Made by a program: the position numbers and the translations under genes | Part shown: piece after piece, positions 44,155 to 56,621 of the stretch | How the letters are laid out: each line of letters begins with the position of its first letter | Position numbering within the stretch: the first letter of the stretch is position 1 | Source of the DNA: Deinococcus hopiensis KR-140 | GTDB taxonomy: Bacteria > Deinococcota > Deinococci > Deinococcales > Deinococcaceae | Assembly: GCA_943327755.2 (NCBI GenBank) | Contig: CALPYF020000003.1 | Coordinates: forward strand, 62,001 to 126,000 | Reading direction: 5' to 3' | Length of the DNA stretch: 64,000 nt | Notes under the pieces: model-generated | Seen by the model: the letters and a program-made list of their open reading frames with translations, nothing else | The model's database searches: none | What the model was told of the DNA's origin: nothing

Positions 44155-45852
44155 TCAGGCCGTTCCAGTCAGGAGTTCCCGGGCGTGCTGCAACGCGGCG
44201 TCGCTGGCGTTGCCGCTGAGCATGCGGGCAATTTCCTCCAGCCGTTCGTCCGCGCCCAGCAGGCGGACGCGGCTGACCGTCCGGCCGTCCTCGACGCTCT
44301 TCTCGACCTTGTAGTGGTGGTCGGCCCGCGCGGCGATCTGCGCGAGGTGGGTGACGACCAGCACCTGCCGCGTGGCGGCCAGCGCGCGCAGCTGGTCGGC
44401 GACGGCGTGCGCGGCGCTCCCGCCGATCCCGGCGTCCACCTCGTCGAACACCACGGCGGGCGTGTCGGCGCCCAGCACGGTGCTGATGGCCAGCATCACG
44501 CGGCTGAGTTCCCCGCCCGAGGCCACGTCGGCCAGTGGGGCGAGGTCCTCGCCGGGGTTGGCGTTGAAGTGCAGGGTCACGTCGCTCAGGCCGTGCGGGC
44601 CGGGTTCGCTCAGGGCGCCCAGGTGGAAGTCCAGGCGGGCGTGCGGCATGCCCAGCTGCCGGATGACGGCCAGCAGGTCGGCGGCCAGCGGGGTCGCGCG
44701 CGTGCGCCGGGCGGCGTCCAGGGTCTCCCCTGCCGCCTGCACCCGGGCGCGCAGGGCGTCCACCTCGGCGTCCAGGGTGCCCGCGTCCTGCTCGTCGCGG
44801 GTCAGGTCGGCCAGTTCCGTCTCGACCTGCGCGTGGAAGGTCAGGACGTCCTCCAGGCCCGGGCCGTACTTGGCCCGCAGTTTCCCCAGGGCGCCCAGGC
44901 GGGCCTCGACCCGCGCGAGTTCCTCGGGGTCCGGGGCCTGATCCTCCGCGACGGCGCGCAGTTCACCCACGACCGCCTGGATGCTGGCGACCGCCTCGCG
45001 CAGCTCGCCCTGCAACTGGGCGGAGGTGTCGTCGAACCGCGCCCCGGCGTTCAGGGCGCGCGCGGCCTCGTTCAGGAAGCCCAGCGCGTTCTCGTCCCCG
45101 TCACTCAGGAGGTGCAGCGCCCCGGCGGCACTCTGCGCGATGGTGTCGAGGTTCGCCAGCCGGGTCAGGTCCGCCTGCAGGGGTTCCTCCTCGCCGAGCT
45201 GCGGGCTGACCTCCGCGATCTCGCGGGCCTGGAACTGCAGCAGGTCGAGCTGCCGGGCGCGTTCGCGTTCGGTGGCGCGCAGACGCTCCAGCCGGGCGCG
45301 GGCGTCCTGCCAGTCGCGGTAGGCGCTGGCGTACGCGGCGTGCGGGGCCTCCACCTGCCGGTCGAGCAGCGCGCGCTGGTTGGCGGGCGTGAGCAGGCTG
45401 ACCGCCGAGTGCTGCCAGTGGATGGTCAGGCGCCGCTGCGCCCACTCCTGCAACTCGCGCAGGCTGACGACCTCGCCGTCCAGCCGGGCGGTGCTGCGGC
45501 CCTGCGCGGTCACGCGGCGGCTGGCGATCTCGTCGCCCCAGTGGCCGGTGACGAGCAGGTCGTCCTCGCCGCTGCGGATCAGGTCGGTGTTGCTGCGGCT
45601 GCCCAGCAGCAGGCCCAGGGCGTCCACGATGATGCTTTTGCCCGCGCCGGTCTCGCCGGTGAAGACGCTCAGGCCCTCCCGGAAGGGCAGATCCAGCGTG
45701 CGGATGGTGGCGAGGCTGCGCACCTCCAGTCGGCCCAGGGGCGGTCCGGGCGTCAGGGACGCCGGGGTCACGGCACCTGAAGCGGACGCGGCCGCCGGGC
45801 GGGGCTTCGGATCGGACTGCCGGGAGTCGGGGCGCGGGGCCTTGCGGGTCAC
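44155..45852 (-). CDS. recN: DNA repair protein RecN
   Basis: This 565-residue SMC-like ATPase tethers broken DNA ends in double-strand break repair. Walker A GETGAGKS (66-73), coiled-coil arms, and the C-terminal ASGGELSRVMLAI and VFDEVDAGIGG are all in place. A 38-residue Pro/Ala/Ser extension precedes the family start. GTG 45852 is chosen because TACACT (plus 45860-45865) lies seven bases before it; the longer frame to 45963 has no such support. Confidence 0.95.
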   Translation of the reverse strand: MTRKAPRPDSRQSDPKPRPAAASASGAVTPASLTPGPPLGRLEVRSLATIRTLDLPFREGLSVFTGETGAGKSIIVDALGLLLGSRSNTDLIRSGEDDLLVTGHWGDEIASRRVTAQGRSTARLDGEVVSLRELQEWAQRRLTIHWQHSAVSLLTPANQRALLDRQVEAPHAAYASAYRDWQDARARLERLRATERERARQLDLLQFQAREIAEVSPQLGEEEPLQADLTRLANLDTIAQSAAGALHLLSDGDENALGFLNEAARALNAGARFDDTSAQLQGELREAVASIQAVVGELRAVAEDQAPDPEELARVEARLGALGKLRAKYGPGLEDVLTFHAQVETELADLTRDEQDAGTLDAEVDALRARVQAAGETLDAARRTRATPLAADLLAVIRQLGMPHARLDFHLGALSEPGPHGLSDVTLHFNANPGEDLAPLADVASGGELSRVMLAISTVLGADTPAVVFDEVDAGIGGSAAHAVADQLRALAATRQVLVVTHLAQIAARADHHYKVEKSVEDGRTVSRVRLLGADERLEEIARMLSGNASDAALQHARELLTGTA

Positions 45853-46106
45853 GCCCCGGAGTGTAGCGCGCCCCCCCGCCGCCCAAGGGTGCAGCGGACG
45901 CCAGTTGCGGGGTCGGTCCCGGCCCCGGGCAGCGCGGCGCTGGCCACCCGGGTCAGGCCACACCCGAGGAGGCGGAACATGAATGCGGCGTTACGTTCCC
46001 CCCATGCAGGGGGCGTGGGTTGCCTTCCAGAATAGGCCGCATGACCCCGCCGCGCCCACCGACACCCTGCGACGCAGGGGCGTGACGCGGGGAAAAAGGA
46101 GTTCTC

Positions 46107-47267
46107 ATGACGAATGAAGCCAATGGCGGCGTGAGCAAACGCAGCCTGCTGATGCTGGGCGCCCTGGCGGCCCTGGCCACCAACCGCGACGCCCGCCGGG
46201 CCCTGGTGGACGGCACCCGCAGCGCCTGGACCGGCACCCAGGACACCCTCAGCGGCACCGTGAAGCCCGCCCTGCTGACAGCCGCCTCCCAGGCGGGCCA
46301 CCTGGCGCAGGATGCCGCGCGCACCGGTGTGCATACCGTCGCCCAGACCGCCTCGACCCTGAAGGAGGAGGCGGCGCCGCGGGCCAGCGCCCTGCTCGAG
46401 GGCGTGCTGAGTGCCGCCAGTGGACTGGCCGGTCACGCCCAGGAGGTCGCCACCCGCGCCGCCCACGCCGGGGGCGAGCAGGCGCGCGTGCTCGGTCATG
46501 AGGCGTCGAAGCTGGCAGCGGACGCCGGACAGACCGTGCAGTCGCAGGCCGCGCGTGGCGTCCGGCAGGCCGAGAAGGCCACCCGCCCGGCCCGCCGCGC
46601 CGCGGCCCTGACCCTCTCGGACGCTCAGGGCGCGGCATCGGAACTCTTCTCGAACGTGCAGGATCAGGTCAGCAGCACCCTGCATGACGTGGTGGACGGC
46701 GCCGAGGCGCGCCGGCGCCGCGTGGAACGCACCCTGCGTCAGGCCCGCCGCGACGCCGAGCGTGAGCTGCGCAGTGGCAAGAAGACCCTCAGCAGCGGTC
46801 AGCTGGAACGCGCCGTGAGCCGCAAGCTGGCGCCGCTGGAAAAACAGCTGGGCCGTGAACTGAAGGTCATCGAGAAGCAGGTGCGCCGCGCCCGCAAGGA
46901 TGACCGGGGCAGTGGCGGCGGGACCGCCGCGACGCTGGTGCTGCTGGGCACCGGCGCGGTGGTGCTGGCCCGCGTGCCCGCCGCGCGGCAGGCGATCCTG
47001 TCGGCCGTGGAGAAGGTCAGCCCCGAGGCCGCGCAGGGCCTGCATCAGGCGGGCCGCAACGCCCGCAATCTGATCGGGACGATGTGGCTGGAGCGCATCG
47101 AGGAGCCGCAGGCGACACCCGCACCCGGCGCGGCGAAGGCCACGCAGGCCGCGACGACCGGTGCGGCGGCAGCGGGCGCGGTGGCGCCGGACGCTCCGGC
47201 AGCGGCCAAGACGGCGGCCCAGGACGGCGCGGCGAAGCCCGACGATCAGGCCAAGCAGACGAACTGA
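46107..47267 (+). CDS. Amphipathic repeat protein, LEA-like
   Basis: This 386-residue protein is Ala-rich (AASQAGHLAQDAARTGVHTVAQTASTL and similar runs) with long amphipathic helical repeats through about residue 250, a basic coiled region (RRRRVERTLRQARRDAE), one hydrophobic segment (about 275-292, TLVLLGTGAVVLARV) and an Ala/Pro tail. The composition resembles LEA-type desiccation proteins and apolipoprotein-like helices, and also membrane-shaping proteins; no sure homologue is recognised. GGAG lies 6 bases before ATG 46107. A terminator follows. Divergent from recN. Confidence 0.7.
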   Translation: MTNEANGGVSKRSLLMLGALAALATNRDARRALVDGTRSAWTGTQDTLSGTVKPALLTAASQAGHLAQDAARTGVHTVAQTASTLKEEAAPRASALLEGVLSAASGLAGHAQEVATRAAHAGGEQARVLGHEASKLAADAGQTVQSQAARGVRQAEKATRPARRAAALTLSDAQGAASELFSNVQDQVSSTLHDVVDGAEARRRRVERTLRQARRDAERELRSGKKTLSSGQLERAVSRKLAPLEKQLGRELKVIEKQVRRARKDDRGSGGGTAATLVLLGTGAVVLARVPAARQAILSAVEKVSPEAAQGLHQAGRNARNLIGTMWLERIEEPQATPAPGAAKATQAATTGAAAAGAVAPDAPAAAKTAAQDGAAKPDDQAKQTN

Positions 47268-47284
47268 AGTTCCACCACTGATCG

Positions 47285-47315
47285 GTGCCTTCCCATGACG
47301 GGAGGGCACTTTTTC
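47285..47315 (+). terminator. Terminator after the LEA-like gene
   Basis: GTGCCTTCCC (47285-47294) pairs with GGGAGGGCAC (47300-47309, one G-T wobble) and is followed by TTTTTT. Confidence 0.85.
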
Positions 47316-47628
47316 GTGATGCCCCGGCGCTGGTCGGCTGGGGTGTCCGGCTATTCTGTTCGGCTGTTGAACAAAAGTCAGGGGTGTAGACCTTGCACCC
47401 GGTAATGGATAGGTACGCCCGCCGTGGACACTGAGATGTCGCGTTGCAGTGGGCGCCGCCGCGTGTAAGGTCGTCCGCCCGGAGGGGACATTCGCGGCTG
47501 TTGTCCCCGAACATGTGACACCACAAAGGTTGGACTGGAACCGCTTCACAGGCGACAATTTCTCCGTAACATCGAACACCAATTCACCCCGGCACGCCCC
47601 ACGAGGCGGCGCTGCACCCGGAGGACCC
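47316..47628 (+). promoter_or_regulatory. 313-nt leader region and promoter of pckA
   Basis: This stretch without a real gene holds the pckA promoter: TTGGAC (47530-47535) and GACAAT (47554-47559) with an 18-bp spacer, giving a leader of about 65 nt. Upstream (47316-47529) I see no convincing second promoter or hairpin. An in-frame extension of pckA from 47449 exists but its residues do not match the family. Confidence 0.5.
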
Positions 47629-49218
<1,590 letters not shown>

Positions 49219-49221
49219 AGT

Positions 49222-49272
49222 CCACACGACGAGGCGGCTCCCTGTTCACCGGGAAGCCGCCTCGTCGTGTGG
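49222..49272. terminator. Long bidirectional terminator
   Basis: Perfect 18-bp arms CCACACGACGAGGCGGCT (49222-49239) and its complement (49255-49272) between convergent pckA and the secreted protein gene. Confidence 0.92.
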
Positions 49273-49276
49273 GGGC

Positions 49277-49795
49277 TTACTTGAACTTGACGCTGGCGAG
49301 CACCTTGTCGAACGTGCCGCTGGCCGCCGCGAAGCGGGCGGGCGTGTCGGTCAGCTGGAACGAGTACAGGTTTTTCGCGCCGACGCCGTACCACACGCGC
49401 ATCTTCAGCTGGCCCTTGGGGTGCGTCAGGGTGTAACTGCGCTCCACGCCGCTCAGGGCGCCGACCTTCAGGGTGCGGCTGGCCGTCTGCTTCACGGCGG
49501 CGCCCGTGCCCTTGATCCCGGCCTCGAACTTCTTGAATTCACCTTCGGGGGTGGGCTTGCCGCCCGCCTTGTCCACGAACAGCAGGCGCATCAGCGTGGC
49601 GGGCGGGGCCTTGGCGGACACGATGGACACGCCGCTGGTGCCGTCCTTGAAATCCACGCCCAGCCACCCTTTGGGCAGGCTGACCGTGAATGGCAGCTTC
49701 GGGTCGCTGAAGCCCACGAGCGTCTGGGCGTGGGTGGTGCCGAGGGTGGCGGCGAGCGCCACGGTGGTGAGGGTCAGGGAACGGGCAAACTTCAT
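49277..49795 (-). CDS. Secreted DcrB/PsbP-like protein (DUF1795)
   Basis: This 172-residue protein has a signal peptide (MKFARSLTLTTVALAATLGTTHAQT) and a body of mixed strands with YSFQLTD and FDKVLASVKF at the end, resembling the DcrB/DUF1795 fold. No cysteine or catalytic motif. ATG 49795 has TACGGT (plus 49803-49808) seven bases upstream. Function unknown. Confidence 0.7.
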   Translation of the reverse strand: MKFARSLTLTTVALAATLGTTHAQTLVGFSDPKLPFTVSLPKGWLGVDFKDGTSGVSIVSAKAPPATLMRLLFVDKAGGKPTPEGEFKKFEAGIKGTGAAVKQTASRTLKVGALSGVERSYTLTHPKGQLKMRVWYGVGAKNLYSFQLTDTPARFAAASGTFDKVLASVKFK

Positions 49796-49878
49796 GAGAG
49801 GCACCGTACCGCCCGAGTGTGAGCGTCCCCCCCACCCCACGTGAACGGACCCTGGGGCCCGGTCAGCGCGGAATCAGT

Positions 49879-50454
49879 TCAGCGCGGGACGAGGCCCGGT
49901 CGGGGCCACAGGCGCAGGTCGGCGGGCCCGGCGGCGTCACGCAGGTCCACCGGGCCGTACACGCGGCTGTCGAGGCTCTCGCCGATGCGGCGGTTGTCGC
50001 CCATCACCCAGACCTTCCCGGCGGGAACGCGCAGGGCGGGCTGGTCGTCCACGAAGCCCTCGCTGGCGTAGCTCTCGGCCAGGGCGCGGCCATTGACCAC
50101 CACCCGCCCGTCCCGGACCGCGACCGTGTCGCCCGGCAGGGCCAGCACGCGTTTGACGTTGTACTGGCGGTGCCGCACTCCATACAGCGTCTCGTAGGCG
50201 TAGGGGCTGTCGGCGGGCGCCTTGAAGATCAGCAGGTCACCCCGGCGGGGGTAGGGCCCACCCAGGCCCCAGGCGCGCAGCCAGCGGGGGTACTTCAGGA
50301 GCACCAGCATGTCGCCGCTGTCCAGCGTGGGGTTCATGGAGTCGCCGTCCACGCGGGCCAGGGTGAATCCGAAGGTGGTGAGCAGGTACGCGGCGGCGGC
50401 GCTGAGCACCCAGGCGCGCCAGCCGTCGCGGGAGGAGGTGGAGGTCGGGCTCAC
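49879..50454 (-). CDS. lepB: Signal peptidase I
   Basis: This 191-residue membrane protease removes Sec signal peptides. One N-terminal membrane helix (about 13-33) precedes the catalytic Ser39 in GDSMNPTL; Lys101 lies in YNVKRVLALPGD; VWMGDNR-like box D (VMGDNRRIGESLDSR) closes the site. Length is short but complete. GTG 50454 has TACGCT (plus 50463-50468) eight bases upstream, leaderless. Divergent from FKBP. Confidence 0.93.
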   Translation of the reverse strand: MSPTSTSSRDGWRAWVLSAAAAYLLTTFGFTLARVDGDSMNPTLDSGDMLVLLKYPRWLRAWGLGGPYPRRGDLLIFKAPADSPYAYETLYGVRHRQYNVKRVLALPGDTVAVRDGRVVVNGRALAESYASEGFVDDQPALRVPAGKVWVMGDNRRIGESLDSRVYGPVDLRDAAGPADLRLWPRPGLVPR

Positions 50455-50658
50455 AGGGACCGAGCGTAGCGCACCGGACATGAGCTGCCGCCCCCTGGGC
50501 CACCCTGGGCAGACAAGCTGTAGGAGCAGAAAGACCTGCCCCGTCCATGAATGTCGCCTTGAGTGTCTCCCCATGAGGGGCGCGGGATTCTCAACTGCCT
50601 TTAGGGTCACTTCAGATTGGGTAGCGGACACGCGTCCAGAACCGCTACCCTGTCGCGC

Positions 50659-51003
50659 ATGACTGCTGAAGGCAAGACCGAGGGATTGAAGATCGACAAG
50701 TACCACGAGGGCACGGGCGAACAGGCGCAGGCCGGGAAGATGGTGCGCGTGCACTACACCGGCACGCTGGAGAACGGCCAGAAGTTCGACAGCAGCCGTG
50801 ACCGTGGCGAGCCGATCGAGTTCCCGCTGGGCGTCGGCTACGTCATCCAGGGCTGGGATCAGGGCATCGCGCAGCTGCGCGTGGGCGACAAGGCCAAGCT
50901 GACCATCCCCGCCCACCTGGGCTACGGCGCGGCGGGCGTTCCCGGCGTGATTCCCGGCGGCGCGACCCTGATCTTCGACGTGGAACTGATGGACGTCCGC
51001 TGA
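50659..51003 (+). CDS. FKBP-type peptidyl-prolyl isomerase
   Basis: This 114-residue single-domain FKBP speeds proline isomerisation during folding. VRVHYTGTLENGQKFDSS, VIQGWDQGI and AHLGYGAAGVPGVIPGGATLIFDVEL are family blocks. There is no signal peptide, so it is cytoplasmic. TACCCT at 50646-50651 is seven bases before the ATG, leaderless. Confidence 0.95.
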   Translation: MTAEGKTEGLKIDKYHEGTGEQAQAGKMVRVHYTGTLENGQKFDSSRDRGEPIEFPLGVGYVIQGWDQGIAQLRVGDKAKLTIPAHLGYGAAGVPGVIPGGATLIFDVELMDVR

Positions 51004-51023
51004 GCGGACCCCCTGATAGGAAG

Positions 51024-51051
51024 CCCCGACCTGCGCGGTCGGGGTTTTTTT
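51024..51051 (+). terminator. Strong Rho-independent terminator of FKBP
   Basis: CCCCGACC (51024-51031) pairs with GGTCGGGG (51037-51044), followed by seven T. Confidence 0.95.
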
Positions 51052-51100
51052 GTGCCGTTCCCTGCGCCTGTCCAGCGGTCCCCTCTTGCTGCTGCTTCAT

Positions 51101-51132
51101 AACTTTCGTAATATTCGAAAGACATGAAAGTT
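51101..51132 (+). promoter_or_regulatory. Palindromic operator array over the DeoR-type promoter
   Basis: CTTTCG (51103-51108) and CGAAAG (51116-51121) form a perfect dyad with the -10 TAATAT (51109-51114) in the spacer; AACTTTC (51101-51107) also pairs with GAAAGTT (51126-51132). TTTC/GAAA half-sites are typical of DeoR-family operators. The arrangement suggests autorepression and control of the galactoside operon. Confidence 0.6.
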
Positions 51133-51143
51133 TCAGGACGCGC

Positions 51144-51902
51144 ATGATTGAGGGCCGACGCAGCGAGATCGTCGCGCTGGTCCGCCAGCACGGCGAACTG
51201 AGCGTGACGGAACTCTCGGGCCTGCTGGGCGTCTCGGAGGTCACGGTCCGCAGCGACCTCAGCGCCCTGGCGCAGGCCGGGCACGTGCGGCGCACGCGCG
51301 GGCGGGTCAGCCTGCCCCTGGACCTGCGGCGCGAGGCCCCGCTGGAGACCAGCATGCGCGAGTTCGCAGCGGCCAAGCGGCGCATCGGGCAGGCGGCCGC
51401 CGCCCTCGTGCGGAGTGGCGACACCGTGTTCCTGGACGTGGGCAGCACCACCTCCGAGGTCGCGCGGGCGCTGTCCCCGTCCCTGCAGGACGTGACGGTC
51501 GTGACGAACGGCCTGAACATCGCCCTGCTGCTCGAGCGCCTGCCGGGCGTGCGGGTCATCGTGACCGGCGGGACGCTGCGGCCCCTGCAGCACTCGCTGG
51601 TCAGTCCGTACGCGCTGGACGTGCTACGCCACATTCACGCCGACCGGCTGTTCCTGGGCTGCAACGGCGTGCACGCCGCATCCGGCGTGACGAACGCGAA
51701 CCACGAGGAGGCCGAGGTCAAGCGCCTGATGGCCGAGCAGGCGCGCGAGGTGGTGGTCGTGGCCGATCACCGCAAGCTGGGCGTGGTCAGCCGGGCGTTC
51801 ATCACGCCGCTGGACCGCGTGACGACCCTGATCACCGACCGCGCCGCGACCTCTCCCCCGCCGGACGTGCTGGCGGGCGTGAAGGACGCCCGCGTGGTCT
51901 GA
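51144..51902 (+). CDS. DeoR-family transcriptional regulator
   Basis: This 252-residue repressor has the DeoR HTH at the N-terminus (GELSVTELSGLLGVSEVTVRSD, about 20-42) and a sugar-phosphate-sensing C-terminal domain (about 75-250, VFLDVGSTTSEVARAL, VTNGLNIALLL, FLGCNGVH). It is upstream of galactose genes, so a galactose-metabolism phosphate such as galactose-1-phosphate or tagatose-phosphate is a reasonable effector, by inference. ATG 51144; no strong ribosome site. The dyad over its promoter points to autoregulation. Confidence 0.88.
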   Translation: MIEGRRSEIVALVRQHGELSVTELSGLLGVSEVTVRSDLSALAQAGHVRRTRGRVSLPLDLRREAPLETSMREFAAAKRRIGQAAAALVRSGDTVFLDVGSTTSEVARALSPSLQDVTVVTNGLNIALLLERLPGVRVIVTGGTLRPLQHSLVSPYALDVLRHIHADRLFLGCNGVHAASGVTNANHEEAEVKRLMAEQAREVVVVADHRKLGVVSRAFITPLDRVTTLITDRAATSPPPDVLAGVKDARVV

Positions 51903-51968
51903 CCCGCCGCCTGCCCTACCCGTACAGAAACCGGTTACCGATCCTCTCCCCCACCCCGAGGCCCCCCC

Positions 51969-54000
<2,032 letters not shown>

Positions 54001-54008
<8 letters not shown>

Positions 54009-55497
54009 GTGGATTGTCGACGAGGCCCCGCAGGGCCTGCGGGTATTGATCAGTGGATTCCAGTCGTGGAGCGAGGCGGAACTGCGCCCGCTGACGGACG
54101 TGCAACCCTGCCCGGGGCAGGGCTGGCGGGTCGAGCAGGGGCACGACCCGGGCTTCCCGCCCAGCGGCGAGGCCGGGGTGTGGCGCAGCCATACCGTGCT
54201 GGCGCTGGTCCGCGCGGACGGCAGCGGCTGGGTCGGCAGCGTGGGGGACGCCACGCGCACCTTCGCGCAGTGGGAGGCCCGCGCCGGGACCGACGGCGTG
54301 ACCGTGACCTGTACCCTGGAAGGTCCCGACGTGCCCGTCACCTGGGAGGAGACCGGGGACGTGATCGCCACGCTGGAGGCCCGCGCGGCCGAGCTGGGCG
54401 CGGCGATGGGCGCGCGGACGCCCGCACCGCTACGGGTGTGGTGCTCGTGGTACTCGTACTACCGTGAGGTGACGCTGGAGGCCATGCTGGACAACGCCCG
54501 GCTGGCCCGCGAGCACGGGCTGGACTTCGACGTGTTCCAGCTCGACGACGGCTTCCAGACGTTCCTGGGCGACTGGGCCGACCCCAGCGACCACTTCGGC
54601 GGGCACGCCCGCGAGCTGCCCGCGCGCCTCGCGGAGCTGGGCTTCACGGCGGGGCTGTGGCTGGCGCCGTTCCTGGTGCAGCCGCAGAGCCGCCTGTTCC
54701 GCGACCACCCCGAGTGGCTGCTGCGCGGCGAGGACGGCCAGCCGCTGGCGTTCGGGAACAACTGGGGCGGCCCGTACCACGCGCTCGATACCACCCACCC
54801 CGGCGCGCTGGCGTGGATCCGTGAGCTGGGGCGCACGGTGCGCGGCTGGGGGTACACGTACCTGAAGATCGACTTCCTGTACGGCGCGACGCAGCCCGGC
54901 GTGCGGCACGACCCCAGTGTCGGGCGGGCCGAGGCGTACCGGATGGGCCTGCAGGCGTTCCGGGACGGCGTGGGCGAGGACGCCTTCATCCTGGCGTGCG
55001 GGGCGCCGCTGGCGCAGAGCATCGGGCTGGTGGACGCCATGCGGACCGGCCCTGACGTGGCCCCGCTGTGGGATGAGGAGTCGCGCCGCGTGTGGCTGGG
55101 CGACGCGACCGGCCCCAGCGCCCGCAACGCCTTGCACACGGCGCTGAGCCGCTGGTATCAGCACGCGTGGTACCAGCCGGACCCGGACGTGGCGATCTGC
55201 CGCCGCGAACTGAGCCTGCTCAGCGCCACCGAGCGGGACGCCATCGCGGGCATGCTGGACGTCATCGGGGGCCTGCGGGCCAGCAGCGACCCGATCAGCC
55301 TGCTGGACGAGGAGGGTCGCGCGCTGCTGCGGCAGTGCCTGACGGTCAGCACCCCGGACCGCCCGGTGACGCTCGCGGCGTCGCACGGGGGCGCGGTGAC
55401 GCACTTCACGCGCGGCACGTTCAACCTCACGGACCGCGCTACGGACGGCATTCCCGCGCACGGGTACCAGTCCGCGCAGGGCAAGGAGCAGGCATGA
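54001..55497 (+). CDS. Alpha-galactosidase, GH36-type
   Basis: This 498-residue glycosidase of the GH36/clan D group carries the nucleophile Asp291 in YLKIDFLYG and acid/base Asp352 in RTGPDVAPLW; LDDGFQTFLGDW and WLAPFL lie in the expected barrel positions. It is shorter than many GH36 enzymes (about 700), closer to the compact thermophile type. Cytoplasmic by lack of signal. GTG 54001 overlaps the preceding stop and ATG of galT overlaps its own stop, so the chain is translationally coupled. Confidence 0.88.
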
Positions 55498-56621
55498 CCA
55501 CCCCCACCACCGAAGCCCTGCCCGGCGGGTACCACACCGCCGACTTCACGAAACCCGACGGGCGCAGCCTCACCCTGTACGGCCTCCAGCCGGTGCGGGT
55601 GGACAGCGAGATTCCCAGCCCCAGCCCCGACCCCGTGGACGCCCGGCCCCTCATGCGCTGGCATCCGGTGCGCGGCGAGTGGGTCATGTACGCCGCGCAC
55701 CGCATGGGCCGCACGTTCCTGCCCCCGCCCGAGTACAACCCGCTGGCGCCCACCCGCGACCCCGAGCACCCCACCGAACTGCCGCGCGGCGAGTACGACA
55801 TCGCGGTGTTCGACAACCGCTTCCCCAGCCTGACCCTCTCGGCCCCCGACCCGGAGCCCGGCCCGGCCGGCACGCGCGCCGGCGTCGGGAAGTGCGAGGT
55901 CGTGGTGTTCAGTCAGAGCGCCCAGGGCCGCCTGTGCGACCTGACGGACGAGCAGATCAGTCTGCTGCTGGCCGTGTGGGCCGACCGCACCACCCGCCTC
56001 GCGGAGACCGGGCAGATCAACGCGGTGCTGCCCTTCGAGAACCGGGGCGTGGAGGTCGGCGTGACCCTGCACCACCCCCACGGGCAGATCTACGCCTACG
56101 ATCACGTGCCGCCGGTCGCCGCGCGGGCCGCCGCACAGATGGACGCGTACGTCGCCGAGCACGGCCGCCCCTGGCTGGAGGACTTCATCCAGGAGGAACG
56201 CGCCGCCGAGGACCGCATCATCCGCGATGACGGCGCGGCCCTGAGCGTCGTGCCGCCCTTCGCGCGCTACACCTTCGAGACGTGGGTGCTGCCCACCCGG
56301 CCCGTCAGCCTCCTGAGTGACCTGAGCGACGCCGAGCGGCACAGCATGGCGCGGGTGCTGCGGGATGCGCTGCGCCGCCTGGACGGCCTGTTCGGCGTGC
56401 GGATGCCATACCTGCTGACGGTGCATCAGGCCCCGCTGGACACGCCCCGCCCGGCGTTCCCGCTGCACATCGAGATCTACCCGTACCTGCGCGCGCCGGG
56501 CCGCCTGAAGTTCCTGGCGGGCACCGAGCAGGGCGCCGGGGAGTTCGCGAACGACAAGTTCCCGGAGGTCGCGGCCGCCGAGCTGCGCGCCGTGCCGGAC
56601 ACCGCAGGAGACGGACTGTGA
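55494..56621 (+). CDS. galT: Galactose-1-phosphate uridylyltransferase
   Basis: This 375-residue Leloir enzyme swaps UMP between UDP-glucose and galactose-1-phosphate. The active site H194-P-H196-x-Q198 (HPHGQ) is visible, along with RHPHR-like early segment RWHPVRGEWVMYAAHRMGR and FDNRFPSL. It follows the two galactosidases by 4-nt overlap and overlaps galK, forming the operon core. Confidence 0.95.
   Translation: MTTPTTEALPGGYHTADFTKPDGRSLTLYGLQPVRVDSEIPSPSPDPVDARPLMRWHPVRGEWVMYAAHRMGRTFLPPPEYNPLAPTRDPEHPTELPRGEYDIAVFDNRFPSLTLSAPDPEPGPAGTRAGVGKCEVVVFSQSAQGRLCDLTDEQISLLLAVWADRTTRLAETGQINAVLPFENRGVEVGVTLHHPHGQIYAYDHVPPVAARAAAQMDAYVAEHGRPWLEDFIQEERAAEDRIIRDDGAALSVVPPFARYTFETWVLPTRPVSLLSDLSDAERHSMARVLRDALRRLDGLFGVRMPYLLTVHQAPLDTPRPAFPLHIEIYPYLRAPGRLKFLAGTEQGAGEFANDKFPEVAAAELRAVPDTAGDGL

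Noticed and set aside
47449..47628. 60-codon N-terminal extension of pckA
   Set aside because: Sequence does not fit PEPCK, crosses the likely promoter, and the ATG at 47629 has a proper ribosome site.
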